DNA from: Heyndrickxia sporothermodurans
GTDB taxonomy: Bacteria > Bacillota > Bacilli > Bacillales > Bacillaceae_C
DNA: 64,000 nucleotides
Assembly: GCA_018333075.1 (NCBI GenBank)
Contig: BORH01000007.1
Span: 1 to 64,000 of the forward strand
Direction of reading: 5' to 3'
Shown one piece after another: positions 36,245 through 45,859 of this stretch (position 1 is its first letter; each line of letters begins with the position of its first letter). Made by a program: the position numbers and the translations under genes. The notes below the pieces were generated by a model, which saw only the letters and a list, made by a program, of their open reading frames with translations, was not told the origin of the DNA and made no database searches.

Positions 36245-37741
36245 TTATTTTTTACTCCATTCATTTCTCTTTAATAATTCGTCTTCCTCGTTAAAAGGGT
36301 ATACTGGTCCAGCAAGTCTTGTATGATTAAAAAATTTAAGATTAAAACTGCTAAGTCCTGGAGAATCTACAGAAATGATTGTATTAGCTAACGGTTCGAA
36401 GCCTGCCCGGAAATGCTGACTTGATTTTAAAGCCACGATTTTATAGGTTGTTACATCAATTCCGTGTAAAATAAAGATTTGTTCATCCAATGTTTGGGAT
36501 CTTTTCGAACAAACAATGATATCCAAATCATTGACAATTAATCTAGCAGACTTTCCATAATTAATCTTTCCCCCTTTTCCCATTGGAGAAGATTGAACAA
36601 ACCGACCATCCGTAAGCGTTTTCACATAAGCTTTTATTGGAATAGGATCGCCGTGCATATCATCGGTTTTTCCGCCTATATTCACTTCAATAGTAGCTCC
36701 TACTCCTTTTTCATGAGCAATGTTTACAACCTCAGGATCATAAATAAAACCAAAACAAGCATTTCTAAGGTTTTCCTGGAGCATAGCTGATAGTAAATGT
36801 GTGCCATCTCCAGGCGTTCCTCCTCCTGGATTATCAGATGTTTCATTAATAACAATAGGATATCCATCAATTTTTAACGCTTTTTGGATGCCTTCGATCG
36901 GAGAAACTATTGGAGGGAAAAATTCCTTTCTACGTTTCCAAACCTCGTCTGCAATTTCCTCTGAAGTTTTATCTGCTAGATCCTGATCATTATCGGTCAC
37001 TGTTAAAATAGTAACCCCGACTTCTGGGATATTCGTATATGGAAAACCATGAAAAAACGTGCAATCAAGAATAGATTCGTGTTCTTCACGGTTCCAACAT
37101 AGTTGATTAATATCTTTGGCAGGTGATAAATTTGTTGTAGATGTGGGTATCATTAGCGGTAATTTCTTGAGGCTCATCTTCGGCTGAACTTCCCCCAAAA
37201 GAATTCGTTTAGTAATATCGATAGCTTCCATGCCTCTTTCATATGAATCAACATGTGGATAAAAATTTACTCCTAAGAGTGCATCAGCCTCTTTTACCAT
37301 TTGATCCGTTATATTTCCATGTAGATCAAGTGTAACAACAATAGGGATCTCATAACCAACAACATTTCTAACTGCCGTTAAAATCCCACCCTCAAGGTCG
37401 TCTATTCCTTCTACTACCCCTGCTCCATGTAGCGCAAGGCATATAGCGTCAAAATTCCCGGCAACTTTAATTTCATTGATTAACTCATAAACTAGTCTTT
37501 CATATGTTTCTTGAGTAATAATTCCAGAAGGCATAGCAAAAGCAGAGAATGTTGGGACCACTTCAACGCCAATTTCTTCAGCGCGATCGATCATACCACC
37601 TAAATAATCTCTAACTTTTCGATGCTTATTTATAATTGCTTCTCCATGAAGCCACTCCCATTGTTTAAAAGATTCAACAGTTGTCTTTACTTTTGAAAAC
37701 GTGTTTGTTTCGTGAGCAATTTCGCCAATTAAAATTTTCAT
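36245..37741 (-). CDS. M81-family metallopeptidase (MlrC-like)
   Basis: 498 residues. The MlrC N-terminal domain starts MKILIGEIAHETNTFS and holds the zinc-site segments FDAICLALHGAGVVEG (~125-140), VTLDLHGNIT (~160-170) and NFYPHVDSYERG (~184-196). The MlrC C-terminal domain carries INETSDNPGGGTPGDGTHLL (~300-320). MlrC cleaves the linear tetrapeptide in microcystin breakdown; Bacillus relatives have unknown peptide substrates. GGTAGG precedes ATG 37741. It lies between two beta-lactamase-family genes in the same operon; a 198-base gap with a small hairpin separates it from the fusion gene. Confidence 0.9.
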   Translation of the reverse strand: MKILIGEIAHETNTFSKVKTTVESFKQWEWLHGEAIINKHRKVRDYLGGMIDRAEEIGVEVVPTFSAFAMPSGIITQETYERLVYELINEIKVAGNFDAICLALHGAGVVEGIDDLEGGILTAVRNVVGYEIPIVVTLDLHGNITDQMVKEADALLGVNFYPHVDSYERGMEAIDITKRILLGEVQPKMSLKKLPLMIPTSTTNLSPAKDINQLCWNREEHESILDCTFFHGFPYTNIPEVGVTILTVTDNDQDLADKTSEEIADEVWKRRKEFFPPIVSPIEGIQKALKIDGYPIVINETSDNPGGGTPGDGTHLLSAMLQENLRNACFGFIYDPEVVNIAHEKGVGATIEVNIGGKTDDMHGDPIPIKAYVKTLTDGRFVQSSPMGKGGKINYGKSARLIVNDLDIIVCSKRSQTLDEQIFILHGIDVTTYKIVALKSSQHFRAGFEPLANTIISVDSPGLSSFNLKFFNHTRLAGPVYPFNEEDELLKRNEWSKK

Positions 37742-37933
37742 TTTTTTCCTACCTTTCTATCATTAAAGTATTAACTTTATATATTAATGAATATGAAGTT
37801 AGCACTTTATTATTCTCATTATATTAAAGGGTTTATAGTTCAAAATTTAACAAGAAGAAATCGGTCTAAAGTTTCTTATTATAAAAAACTTAGACATTTT
37901 GTTTTTTTATCAGCTAAGGTTACTTCAATGCAA

Positions 37934-39352
37934 TTACTTAATCGTTTTAGGAAATTGTCTAAAGTGATAGGCAATGCGTTCTATTTCTCCTTGTTCATTA
38001 CGAATGAATCGTATCACTTCTTCCTGATCATTTACATTGGCAACAAATAAATTATTTCCAATAAACTGAATCGGAAAATTTTGTTCTTGTGTATTTAATT
38101 CAAGTGTTTCTTCCTTAATCGTTATTTTTATTTTCATCCCTTCATTAGAAGTAAACGTTCCTATATATTCTTCCATTTCAACGGTGGATAGTTCATGCTC
38201 AGAATATATTTCTGGTGACGAATTAACCGGCCGCCCCTCAAAGATATTTAAGGCACCACCCATAATGGTGGTTGCTGGTACACCTGCAAGATTTGTCAAA
38301 ATCATTGCTGTTACACCTCTTTCAGGAATGATACATAACTGTGAAGCAACAGCTTTAAGATTGCCTCCATGCTCAATCAATGTTGCCCCATGATAGTCTG
38401 GAGTAATCATTAGGCCATAACCATAGAACTTTCCAGGTACAATTTCAAAATGCGGATAAATCATTTCTTGAACACTTTCCTTCGAAAGTATCTGCTTGTC
38501 TCCCACTTTGCCATCATTTCTAAAAATTTCGGCATACTTTAACATGTCTCTAACCGTTGATTTCAGATAACCAGCACCTTTCATGGAAGGGGACTCCCAC
38601 CAAACTGGGGATTCATATACTTCCTCTCCATCCTCTACCTTTCTAGCAGCATAGAGAGAAGTAATATCATCATGATGGGCCAATTCATCTATTAACCCAC
38701 AAGTGTTCAACATCCCCGACGGCTCTAATATATAGTCCTTCACATACTTTTCAAATCTCATACCAGAAACTCGTTCTACAATAGCGCCTAATAAGGCATA
38801 AGAATCATTTGAATAACTAAAATGGGTTCCGGGATCCCCGAGTAATTCAAATTCTAACCCTGCTATAAACTCCATTAGTTGTTCGTACGTATCAATTGGT
38901 TCTTGATTCAAATTATTAAAATCAAGACCTGGATAATCCTTAACAGACGAGTCCAATTCAAGGCATCTTTTCTTTGCATAAAAAATTGAAGGTAACGGTG
39001 GCAGCCCAGCTGTATGAGTCATAAAATGATGAATCGTCATTTTGCCTGTTTTATCCGAAGGTGTAGAAAACTCAGGTAGGTATTTAATGACAGGGTCATG
39101 TACAGATAATTTCCCGGCATCTTGAAGCTGCATGACTGCCACACATGTGAAAGATTTTGTTACTGAAGCAATGCCAAATACTGTATCCATTGTGACTGGA
39201 AGTTTTTTTTCTATATTCCTATAACCAAATCCCTTTTCGTAAACTGCGGATCCATTATGTGCTAGTCCAATAGCAACTCCAGGTATTTGATATTTACTGA
39301 TGAGCTGGGTTGCATAATTTTCAAACTGGTTTAAATCAACTGTATTCTTCAA
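37934..39352 (-). CDS. serine hydrolase, beta-lactamase class C/PBP4* family
   Basis: 472 residues with SVTK (63-66), YSN (180-182) and IEHGGNLKAVAS as the third motif, followed by a C-terminal beta domain (EEYIGTFTSNEGMKIKI). Members act as D-aminopeptidases, esterases or endopeptidases (MlrB is a relative). It has no signal peptide, so it probably acts on imported substrates. The start is TTG 39352 behind AAGGAAG. It is about 27 bases downstream of oppF and is the paralogue of the C-terminal part of the fusion protein. Confidence 0.87.
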   Translation of the reverse strand: MKNTVDLNQFENYATQLISKYQIPGVAIGLAHNGSAVYEKGFGYRNIEKKLPVTMDTVFGIASVTKSFTCVAVMQLQDAGKLSVHDPVIKYLPEFSTPSDKTGKMTIHHFMTHTAGLPPLPSIFYAKKRCLELDSSVKDYPGLDFNNLNQEPIDTYEQLMEFIAGLEFELLGDPGTHFSYSNDSYALLGAIVERVSGMRFEKYVKDYILEPSGMLNTCGLIDELAHHDDITSLYAARKVEDGEEVYESPVWWESPSMKGAGYLKSTVRDMLKYAEIFRNDGKVGDKQILSKESVQEMIYPHFEIVPGKFYGYGLMITPDYHGATLIEHGGNLKAVASQLCIIPERGVTAMILTNLAGVPATTIMGGALNIFEGRPVNSSPEIYSEHELSTVEMEEYIGTFTSNEGMKIKITIKEETLELNTQEQNFPIQFIGNNLFVANVNDQEEVIRFIRNEQGEIERIAYHFRQFPKTIK

Positions 39353-39378
39353 TTAATCTTCCTTCCCTTCATCCTAAA

Positions 39379-40350
39379 TTAGTTATACAAATGACAAGCA
39401 ACAATATGTCCAGGGCTGATTTCTATCCCTTTGGGTTGAACCGTTTTACATATATCCATACATGCATGACAGCGTGTATGGAATGTACAACCGCTTGGGG
39501 GAGATGCTGGATTCGGAACATCCCCCTTCAAAATGATTCTTTCTTTTTTAAGAGTAGGGTTTGGGACTGGTACGGATGACATCAAAGCATTAGTGTAAGG
39601 ATGTGATGGATGATTAAAAAGCTCATCTTTGGAAGCAAATTCTACTATTCTTCCTAAATACATCACTCCAATTTTATCGCTAATATGCTTTACCACACTT
39701 AAATCATGTGCAATAAAGATATAAGCCAAGCCCATCTTATCTTGAAAATCCTGAAATAAATTAAGGATTTGTGCTTGAATGGATACATCAAGTGCAGAAA
39801 CAGGCTCATCTGCTATTATGATAGAAGGATTAACTGCAACTGCACGAGCGATTCCGATACGCTGACGCTGACCGCCGCTAAATTCATGTGGATATCGGTC
39901 AACAAGTTTACTATTTAATCCTACCTTTTCAAGGAGATCCATCACTATTTCTTTACGCTCTTTTGAATGATTCCCTATGCGATGGGTTGAAAGTGCTTCT
40001 TCAAGAATTGATCCAATCGTTAACCTTGGATTTAAAGAGGCATATGGATCTTGAAAAACGATTTGCATATTTTTGCGGATTTTTCTAAGGTCATTCTTTT
40101 TTAGGGTCGTTACTTCTACTCCTTTATATTTAACGGAACCACTTGTTGGTTCAATTAGCCGTAAAATACTTCTACCAGTTGTGGATTTACCGCAGCCGCT
40201 TTCACCTACTAATCCTAATGTTTCACCTTTTGTTAGTGAAAAAGAAATTCCATCAACTGCTTTGACAAACCCAGTTGATTTTTTTAAAATTCCATTATTA
40301 ATGGGGAAATAGGTTTTTAAATCCGTTACTTTAAGCAAGGCAGTACTCAT
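39379..40350 (-). CDS. oligopeptide ABC transporter ATP-binding protein (OppF/DppF type)
   Basis: 323 residues with Walker [10 protein letters not shown] (~46-54), signature SGGQRQRIGIARA, Walker B IIIADEPVSALD and the OppF C-terminal cysteine cluster CTFHTRCHACMDIC, which can hold an iron-sulfur cluster. It energises peptide import together with the upstream OppD-type subunit, whose gene overlaps it by four bases. Confidence 0.93.
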   Translation of the reverse strand: MSTALLKVTDLKTYFPINNGILKKSTGFVKAVDGISFSLTKGETLGLVGESGCGKSTTGRSILRLIEPTSGSVKYKGVEVTTLKKNDLRKIRKNMQIVFQDPYASLNPRLTIGSILEEALSTHRIGNHSKERKEIVMDLLEKVGLNSKLVDRYPHEFSGGQRQRIGIARAVAVNPSIIIADEPVSALDVSIQAQILNLFQDFQDKMGLAYIFIAHDLSVVKHISDKIGVMYLGRIVEFASKDELFNHPSHPYTNALMSSVPVPNPTLKKERIILKGDVPNPASPPSGCTFHTRCHACMDICKTVQPKGIEISPGHIVACHLYN

Positions 40351-41387
40351 ATAGTTACCTCCTTTTCACCATAAATCCAACATCTCACCTTTTGTTTATC
40401 AAGTGATATTAAGGGGGGATTTTCATGTGAACACTTTTCCATAGCATCTTTACATCTAAATCTAAATGGGCAGCCTTCTGATATTTCCCCTAGATATGGA
40501 ACATTCCCTTCGATAGGATGAAGCCTTTTACTATCTTCTTCTAAGTTAGGAATGGAATTTAATAAACCAACAGTATATGGATGTTTAGGTGTAGCAAAGA
40601 GGGTTTGAACATCTGTTTCCTCCACTATTTGGCCGTAATACATAACCATCACTCTGTCTGCAATTTCAGCGACTACTCCAAGATCATGTGTAATTAATAG
40701 TATGGTTGTTTGAAAATTTGATTTTAAGCTATTCATCAAATCTAAGATTTGAGCTTGAATGGTTACATCTAATGCTGTTGTTGGCTCGTCTGCAATAAGT
40801 AGGGCTGGGTTGCAGGCCATTGCCATGGCAATCATTACACGTTGTCTCATCCCACCAGATAATTGGTGGGGATACTCTCTTATAATCTTATCTGCTCTTG
40901 GAATTCCAACTTTTCTCAGCATTTCGATTGTTTTTTGCTTGATTTCTTCTTTAGAGAATTGAGTATGTAATTCTAGGACTTCCCCAATTTGATCACCTAT
41001 TTTGTGAACAGGATTAAGAGATGTCATCGGCTCTTGGAAAATCATTGAAATATCTCGTCCACGAATGTCTCTCATTTTTTTACTTGGGATACCATTTAAT
41101 TCTTTTCGATTTAATTTAATGCTTCCTTCTACTTCACCAACATGTTTAGAAATCAACCCCATAATTGAAAAAGACGTCACACTTTTTCCGCAGCCTGATT
41201 CCCCAACAAGGGCTACCGTTTCACTCCTATTTAGACGAAAGCTTACGTTGTTAACCGCCGTTATTTTCTTCTTTCCTTCTGAATAGAACTTAATGTGAAG
41301 ATTCTCAACTGTTAATAGTTCTTCCTTCTGATTGGATTCATTTAAATGATTCTCCTGTCTCTTTACATCATTTGATTCAGTTATCAT
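40347..41387 (-). CDS. oligopeptide ABC transporter ATP-binding protein (OppD/DppD type)
   Basis: 346 residues with Walker [10 protein letters not shown] (~62-70), signature [14 protein letters not shown], Walker [13 protein letters not shown] and the C-terminal [14 protein letters not shown] cysteine cluster. The first ~25 residues are a hydrophilic extension. GAGGGAG precedes ATG 41387. It pairs with the OppF-type subunit; together with two permeases and a binding lipoprotein it makes a complete importer. Confidence 0.93.
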   Translation of the reverse strand: MITESNDVKRQENHLNESNQKEELLTVENLHIKFYSEGKKKITAVNNVSFRLNRSETVALVGESGCGKSVTSFSIMGLISKHVGEVEGSIKLNRKELNGIPSKKMRDIRGRDISMIFQEPMTSLNPVHKIGDQIGEVLELHTQFSKEEIKQKTIEMLRKVGIPRADKIIREYPHQLSGGMRQRVMIAMAMACNPALLIADEPTTALDVTIQAQILDLMNSLKSNFQTTILLITHDLGVVAEIADRVMVMYYGQIVEETDVQTLFATPKHPYTVGLLNSIPNLEEDSKRLHPIEGNVPYLGEISEGCPFRFRCKDAMEKCSHENPPLISLDKQKVRCWIYGEKEVTI

Positions 41388-41418
41388 TTTTCTCTCTCCC
41401 TCAACTAGTTGATGGACT

Positions 41419-42300
41419 TTATAATTGTGAATAATAGTCGACTGCTATTCGTGCAATTTTTGCAATGATTTGTGCACCATCCTCCACTGATGTATTTCCA
41501 GTTGATAGAACCGAAATGATTAATTCCCCTTGTTCATTGGGTAAATAAATGATTCCTGAATCGTTTACTGTACCTCCAATGGTTCCGGTTTTATGAGCTA
41601 TTTTTACTGAAGGAGATAATAAATGTGGTAGGCGTTGCCTTAACTGCTGTCTCAAAAGAATGTCAAGAATTCCATTTGAAGCATACTCAGTGAATCCTTT
41701 GCGCAACAGGATTTTTTCTAATAAACCGTTTAAATCTATTACAGTTGAAACATTATTTTGTTCATTTTCTTTAAAAACACTGCTATTAGGATCGAACTTT
41801 CCTTCTTCAATTAAGGTCGAAACTTTTTCAAATCTTTCTTTTGTATGTGGAACAGGATTCATCCCTACACTCAATGTAAGCAGCTCCCAACAAGAATGCT
41901 GAATAAATAAGTGGTCAAAACCTAATTCTTTCATAAATGATTGGATCTTTTGTTTCCCGATCAACTGAAGTAATTTATCAGTGGCCATATTATCACTTAT
42001 AATAATCATTAATGTAGCTAAATCTTTAACAGTAATTTTTGTTCCTGCATCAAGTTCTTTTAAAACTCCTGAACCGGGAACTCTATCATCTAAACTTAAT
42101 TCAACTCGGTCTGATAAAGAAATTCGTTGATCTTCCACCTCTTTAAACAAAGTAGCTAAGATTGGTAGTTTAAAAACACTTGCCAATTGAAATAATCGAT
42201 CACCATTAATGACTACTTCTTCTCCAGTTTGAAGATGCTTAATTGCAACACCAAACATTCCTGAACTATTTTCTAAAATATCTTCTATTTGTTTTTGCAT
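41419..42300 (-). CDS. class A beta-lactamase-like serine hydrolase, no signal peptide
   Basis: 293 residues with SVFK (41-44), SDN (102-104) and HKTGT near 233, the three class A motifs. There is no secretion signal, unlike resistance beta-lactamases, and the ExxLN omega-loop motif that deacylates beta-lactams is not evident. An intracellular peptidase or amidase role is more likely than antibiotic resistance. ATG 42300 follows AGGAGG. It is embedded between the permease and ATPase genes of the peptide importer, which suggests it acts on the imported compound. Confidence 0.82.
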   Translation of the reverse strand: MQKQIEDILENSSGMFGVAIKHLQTGEEVVINGDRLFQLASVFKLPILATLFKEVEDQRISLSDRVELSLDDRVPGSGVLKELDAGTKITVKDLATLMIIISDNMATDKLLQLIGKQKIQSFMKELGFDHLFIQHSCWELLTLSVGMNPVPHTKERFEKVSTLIEEGKFDPNSSVFKENEQNNVSTVIDLNGLLEKILLRKGFTEYASNGILDILLRQQLRQRLPHLLSPSVKIAHKTGTIGGTVNDSGIIYLPNEQGELIISVLSTGNTSVEDGAQIIAKIARIAVDYYSQL

Positions 42301-42314
42301 GATTTACCTCCTAA

Positions 42315-43217
42315 TCACTTTAACCTTGGGTCCAGCGCATCTCGTAGTCCATCACCTAATAAATTAAATCCTAAAACTACTAACATGATAGCTAGACCCG
42401 GAAAGAGGGACATCCACCATGCATCAAGCAAAAAGGATTTTCCTACATAAGCCATAGCCCCCCACTCGGGTGTTGGCGGTTGCGCCCCTAACCCTAAGAA
42501 GCTTAGAGATGCTGCCGAAAGGATACTCGTGCCAAATTGTAAAGTCGATAAAACAATTACCGGGGACAGTACATTTGGCAAGATATGTCTCACAATAATC
42601 TTAATATCACTAACACCTAAGGCCTTTACCGCTTCAATATATTCCTTTTCTCTAATCGATAATACAGCGCCCCTTACTACCCTAACGTAAGAAGGAATTA
42701 CAGATATAGCTACCGCAATCATTGCATTAGTAAGCCCAACCCCAAGTACAGCAATAATAGCAATTGCTAATAATAATGAAGGAAATGCCAGTAAAATATC
42801 CATAACCTGCATAATATAGATATCTAATTTTCGATAATAACCAGAAATAACTCCTAAAAAGACTCCGACCGCTCCTGCAATGGAGACTGCAACGAGTCCC
42901 ATCATTAAAGATACACGCCCTCCGTACAGCATCCTTGATAAAATGTCCCTTCCAAACTCATCTGTTCCTAACCAATGCACACTAGATAATGATTGAAAAC
43001 GGCTCTCCATTTTCATTTCATCGATAGGAAATGGAGCAAGAAGAGGGGCAAAAATGGATATCAATATAAAAAACAACAAAATACAGGAACCGACTATTGC
43101 ACCTTTATTCTTTTTCAAACGTTTCCATACTAAGGACCAATATGACTTTGGTTTAGAGAGTACTTCATTAAAGGTTACTTTTTGGTCTGTCTTTTGTTCC
43201 GTTATCGTTTGACTCAC
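42315..43217 (-). CDS. peptide ABC transporter permease (DppC/OppC type)
   Basis: 300 residues. The N-terminal OppC domain and first helix (~38-63) precede the binding-protein-dependent permease domain with the EAA-type loop YIEAVKALGVSDIKIIVRHILPNVLSPV. GTG 43217 lies behind GGAAGGGGG. It follows DppB by 16 bases. Confidence 0.92.
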   Translation of the reverse strand: MSQTITEQKTDQKVTFNEVLSKPKSYWSLVWKRLKKNKGAIVGSCILLFFILISIFAPLLAPFPIDEMKMESRFQSLSSVHWLGTDEFGRDILSRMLYGGRVSLMMGLVAVSIAGAVGVFLGVISGYYRKLDIYIMQVMDILLAFPSLLLAIAIIAVLGVGLTNAMIAVAISVIPSYVRVVRGAVLSIREKEYIEAVKALGVSDIKIIVRHILPNVLSPVIVLSTLQFGTSILSAASLSFLGLGAQPPTPEWGAMAYVGKSFLLDAWWMSLFPGLAIMLVVLGFNLLGDGLRDALDPRLK

Positions 43218-43233
43218 CTGGGGTGCCCCCTTC

Positions 43234-44154
43234 CTATTCGTATTTAATCCTTGGATCTATGAAACTATAAATAATATCAATTAAGAGATTAACGATAATA
43301 AACATAAACGCCATGAATAATACTAACCCTTGGATCGTTGGCATATCTCTTGAGGAAATTGCCTCTATAGCCAAGCTACCTATCCCTGGTAAAGCAAACA
43401 CCGTTTCGGTTACTACAGCACCTGCTAATAAGCTGCCGAATTGTAAACCAATAATTGTGATAACTGGAATTAAAGCATTTTGTAAACCGTGGCGGAAAAT
43501 TAGACGCAAAATATTTACGCCTTTTGCCTCTGCTGTACGCATATAGTCTTGTTTTATCACCTCAAGCATACTAGATCTTGTCATCCGAGCAATATTACCT
43601 GTCGTACCAAGTCCCAAAGTAATCGAAGGTAGAATCAAAGAATAAATACTGTCATAACCAGAAATCGGGAAAATAGGTACTAAATATGAAAAAACAAAAA
43701 TCAAAAACAATGCTATCCAAAATCCAGGTGCTGATATCCCAACTAATGACACTAACATCGCTAATTGATCAAAAAATGTATTTTGCTTAACTGCTGCAAC
43801 AATTCCTAATATAATTCCAAAAATAGAACCAATAATTAGACTATAGACGGCTAATTGAAATGTTATTGGAAAACGATTGATGATTTCATCTAAGACATTT
43901 AAATTTGTTACATAAGATGTGCCTAAATCTCCTTGAAAGACCCCACTGATAAACCCTATATATTGAGTGATTAATGGTTTATCAAGACCAAGACTACTTC
44001 TTAAATTAGCTATAGCTTCATCTGTTGCAAATTCTCCTAATATATTCGACACCGGATCACCGGGAATTAAGTGAATCATTAAAAAAACTAAGATAGAAAC
44101 GCCGAATAAGGTGATAATCATTGTAATAAACCTTTTAAACAAAAACCTGGACAA
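43234..44154 (-). CDS. peptide ABC transporter permease (DppB/OppB type)
   Basis: 306 residues with the DppB start (FLFKRFITMIITLFGVSILVFLMIHLIPGDP), six helices and the EAA loop YMRTAEAKGVNILRLIFRHGLQNALIPV. TTG 44154 lies nine bases after GGAGG. It partners the DppC-type subunit. Confidence 0.92.
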   Translation of the reverse strand: MSRFLFKRFITMIITLFGVSILVFLMIHLIPGDPVSNILGEFATDEAIANLRSSLGLDKPLITQYIGFISGVFQGDLGTSYVTNLNVLDEIINRFPITFQLAVYSLIIGSIFGIILGIVAAVKQNTFFDQLAMLVSLVGISAPGFWIALFLIFVFSYLVPIFPISGYDSIYSLILPSITLGLGTTGNIARMTRSSMLEVIKQDYMRTAEAKGVNILRLIFRHGLQNALIPVITIIGLQFGSLLAGAVVTETVFALPGIGSLAIEAISSRDMPTIQGLVLFMAFMFIIVNLLIDIIYSFIDPRIKYE

Positions 44155-44191
44155 GATTATTCCCCTCCAAAAAATACATTATATGATGTGT

Positions 44192-44222
44192 GTTGGGAAA
44201 GTTAGTATCCAACCTTCCCAAC
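44192..44222 (-). terminator. intra-operon stem-loop after the binding-protein gene
   Basis: GTTGGGAAAGTT/AACCTTCCCAAC can pair in the gap between the binding protein and the permeases, with no T-run. Such hairpins usually stabilise or attenuate the transcript so that more binding protein is made. Confidence 0.5.
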
Positions 44223-44251
44223 AATTCAATATCTTTCCCGTGTGAAACTAT

Positions 44252-45859
44252 TTATTTCTTTTTCATCTTTACGTCAGACCATATGATTTCTCCTGTCATT
44301 GGATGTACCTTAAATCCATCCAGGTCACGAACAGCAGTAACATTTTCGCGAACAAATAATGGTACCCATGGAGCCTCTTCGACCAAGATTGTTTGAGCCT
44401 TTTCATAAAGCTTCATTCTTTCATCGGTATCAACTATCACACGAGCCTTTTCCAAAATTTTGATTAACTCATTATTTTGATAATGAACACGTGTAGATAA
44501 TCCTCTACCAAACATGGAATGTAAAATATCAGCATCATACCAGCCAAATTCCCAAAGAAGCATATCATGAACACCTTTCGGAGATTGAGCTCTTATCGTT
44601 GCGTCTTCCTGAACAGAGATTTTCATATTAATCCCAACTTCTTTTAATTGATTTTGTAGAATTTGAGCGATACGTTGCATAGTAGGCTCTTGTGTAACCC
44701 AAAGTTCAACTGAAAATGGTTTTCCATCTTTCATGACAATGCCATCTTTATTAGTCTCCGTCCATCCTGCTTCTTTAAGTAAATTTTTTGATTGTTCAAC
44801 ATTATGAGCATATTTTTGAGCAGCTGCATCCTCGACTTGCTGATTATATCCAGGAATAGTAGGCGGTAATGGCCCGAAAATTGGTTTAGCTGCTCCTTCT
44901 AAAGCAAAATCTACAATTGGATTACGATCTATTGCTAAAGAAATAGCCTGTCTAACTTTTTTATCTTGAAAAATCGGCTTTTTATTGTTCATCCCTAGAT
45001 AAGTATGACCATTTGAAAGTGCTTTAAATAATTCTACATTTGGATCTTTTTCCAGTTCCTTTATATTATTTGGCGGAACCTTTAACATGACTTGTGTATT
45101 TCCCCTTTTGAATTCTAACAATCGGGTATCATCATCAGGAATAAAACGAAATACAACTTTGTCAAACGTTGGGGCACCTTTATTTTCAGAAAAAGTCGTT
45201 ACAGATTTATAATCAGGAAATGGTGCAAACGTTATTGAGGATCCTCTTTTAATTTCTGATAATTTTAGAATCCCAGCTGCACTTGCATGCTGTCCAAATT
45301 CTTCTCCATATTTATCAATAACGGATGGATCTAGTGGGGCTAAATACGCTGTTGTTGCATTACTTAGGAAAGGTGCAAATGGTTCACTGAAATGAAAAGC
45401 GAAAGTTAGTTCATCTATTACTTTTATATCTTTTAGGGGACCAACCATATAGGCCGTCGGAGAGGATTCTTTGAATCTATCAAAAGATTGTTTTATTGCT
45501 TTCGCAGTTACAGGTGTTCCTGAATGAAATTTTGTTCCCTTAGCCAGTTTAAAAGTAATAGTCTTTCCATCTGGAGAAACTTCAAAACTCTCTGCTAAAG
45601 CAGGGACAATTTTCCCATCAAAGTCATAGCTAACAAGAGGTTCGTAAAGATGGGTATTTGCATCATCAACCCAAGTAGTTCGCTGAACATCAACTGTATC
45701 AGGTTCTCTTACCGAGGTAACTGTAATCGTCCCACCTTTTACAGTTTGCCCATTAGTGGCTCCTTGCTTCCCGTTTGAGGAAGTTTGTTGCTTACAACTT
45801 GATAAAAAAAGAACAAGCACAACCGCAAATAAAAATAATTTAAAAAACGATTTCTTCAT
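44252..45859 (-). CDS. peptide-binding lipoprotein of ABC transporter (SBP family 5, DppA/OppA type)
   Basis: 535 residues. A lipoprotein signal (MKKSFFKLFLFAVVLVLFLSSC) gives a membrane anchor at Cys22. The mature protein has SBP_bac_5 features: YEPLVSYDFDGKIVPALAESFEVSPDGKTITFKLAKGTKFHSG and VRQAISLAIDR. It captures the substrate outside the cell for the importer. ATG 45859 is nine bases after GAGGAG; an earlier in-frame ATG overlaps that site and is rejected. It is the first gene of the peptide operon. Confidence 0.92.
   Translation of the reverse strand: MKKSFFKLFLFAVVLVLFLSSCKQQTSSNGKQGATNGQTVKGGTITVTSVREPDTVDVQRTTWVDDANTHLYEPLVSYDFDGKIVPALAESFEVSPDGKTITFKLAKGTKFHSGTPVTAKAIKQSFDRFKESSPTAYMVGPLKDIKVIDELTFAFHFSEPFAPFLSNATTAYLAPLDPSVIDKYGEEFGQHASAAGILKLSEIKRGSSITFAPFPDYKSVTTFSENKGAPTFDKVVFRFIPDDDTRLLEFKRGNTQVMLKVPPNNIKELEKDPNVELFKALSNGHTYLGMNNKKPIFQDKKVRQAISLAIDRNPIVDFALEGAAKPIFGPLPPTIPGYNQQVEDAAAQKYAHNVEQSKNLLKEAGWTETNKDGIVMKDGKPFSVELWVTQEPTMQRIAQILQNQLKEVGINMKISVQEDATIRAQSPKGVHDMLLWEFGWYDADILHSMFGRGLSTRVHYQNNELIKILEKARVIVDTDERMKLYEKAQTILVEEAPWVPLFVRENVTAVRDLDGFKVHPMTGEIIWSDVKMKKK

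Noticed and set aside
41419-42300. Beta-lactam resistance gene
   Set aside because: No export signal and no evident ExxLN motif; context is peptide import.
33746-45859. Microcystin degradation cluster
   Set aside because: MlrA (the linearising enzyme) and MlrD are absent; only a general similarity of hydrolase types can be claimed.
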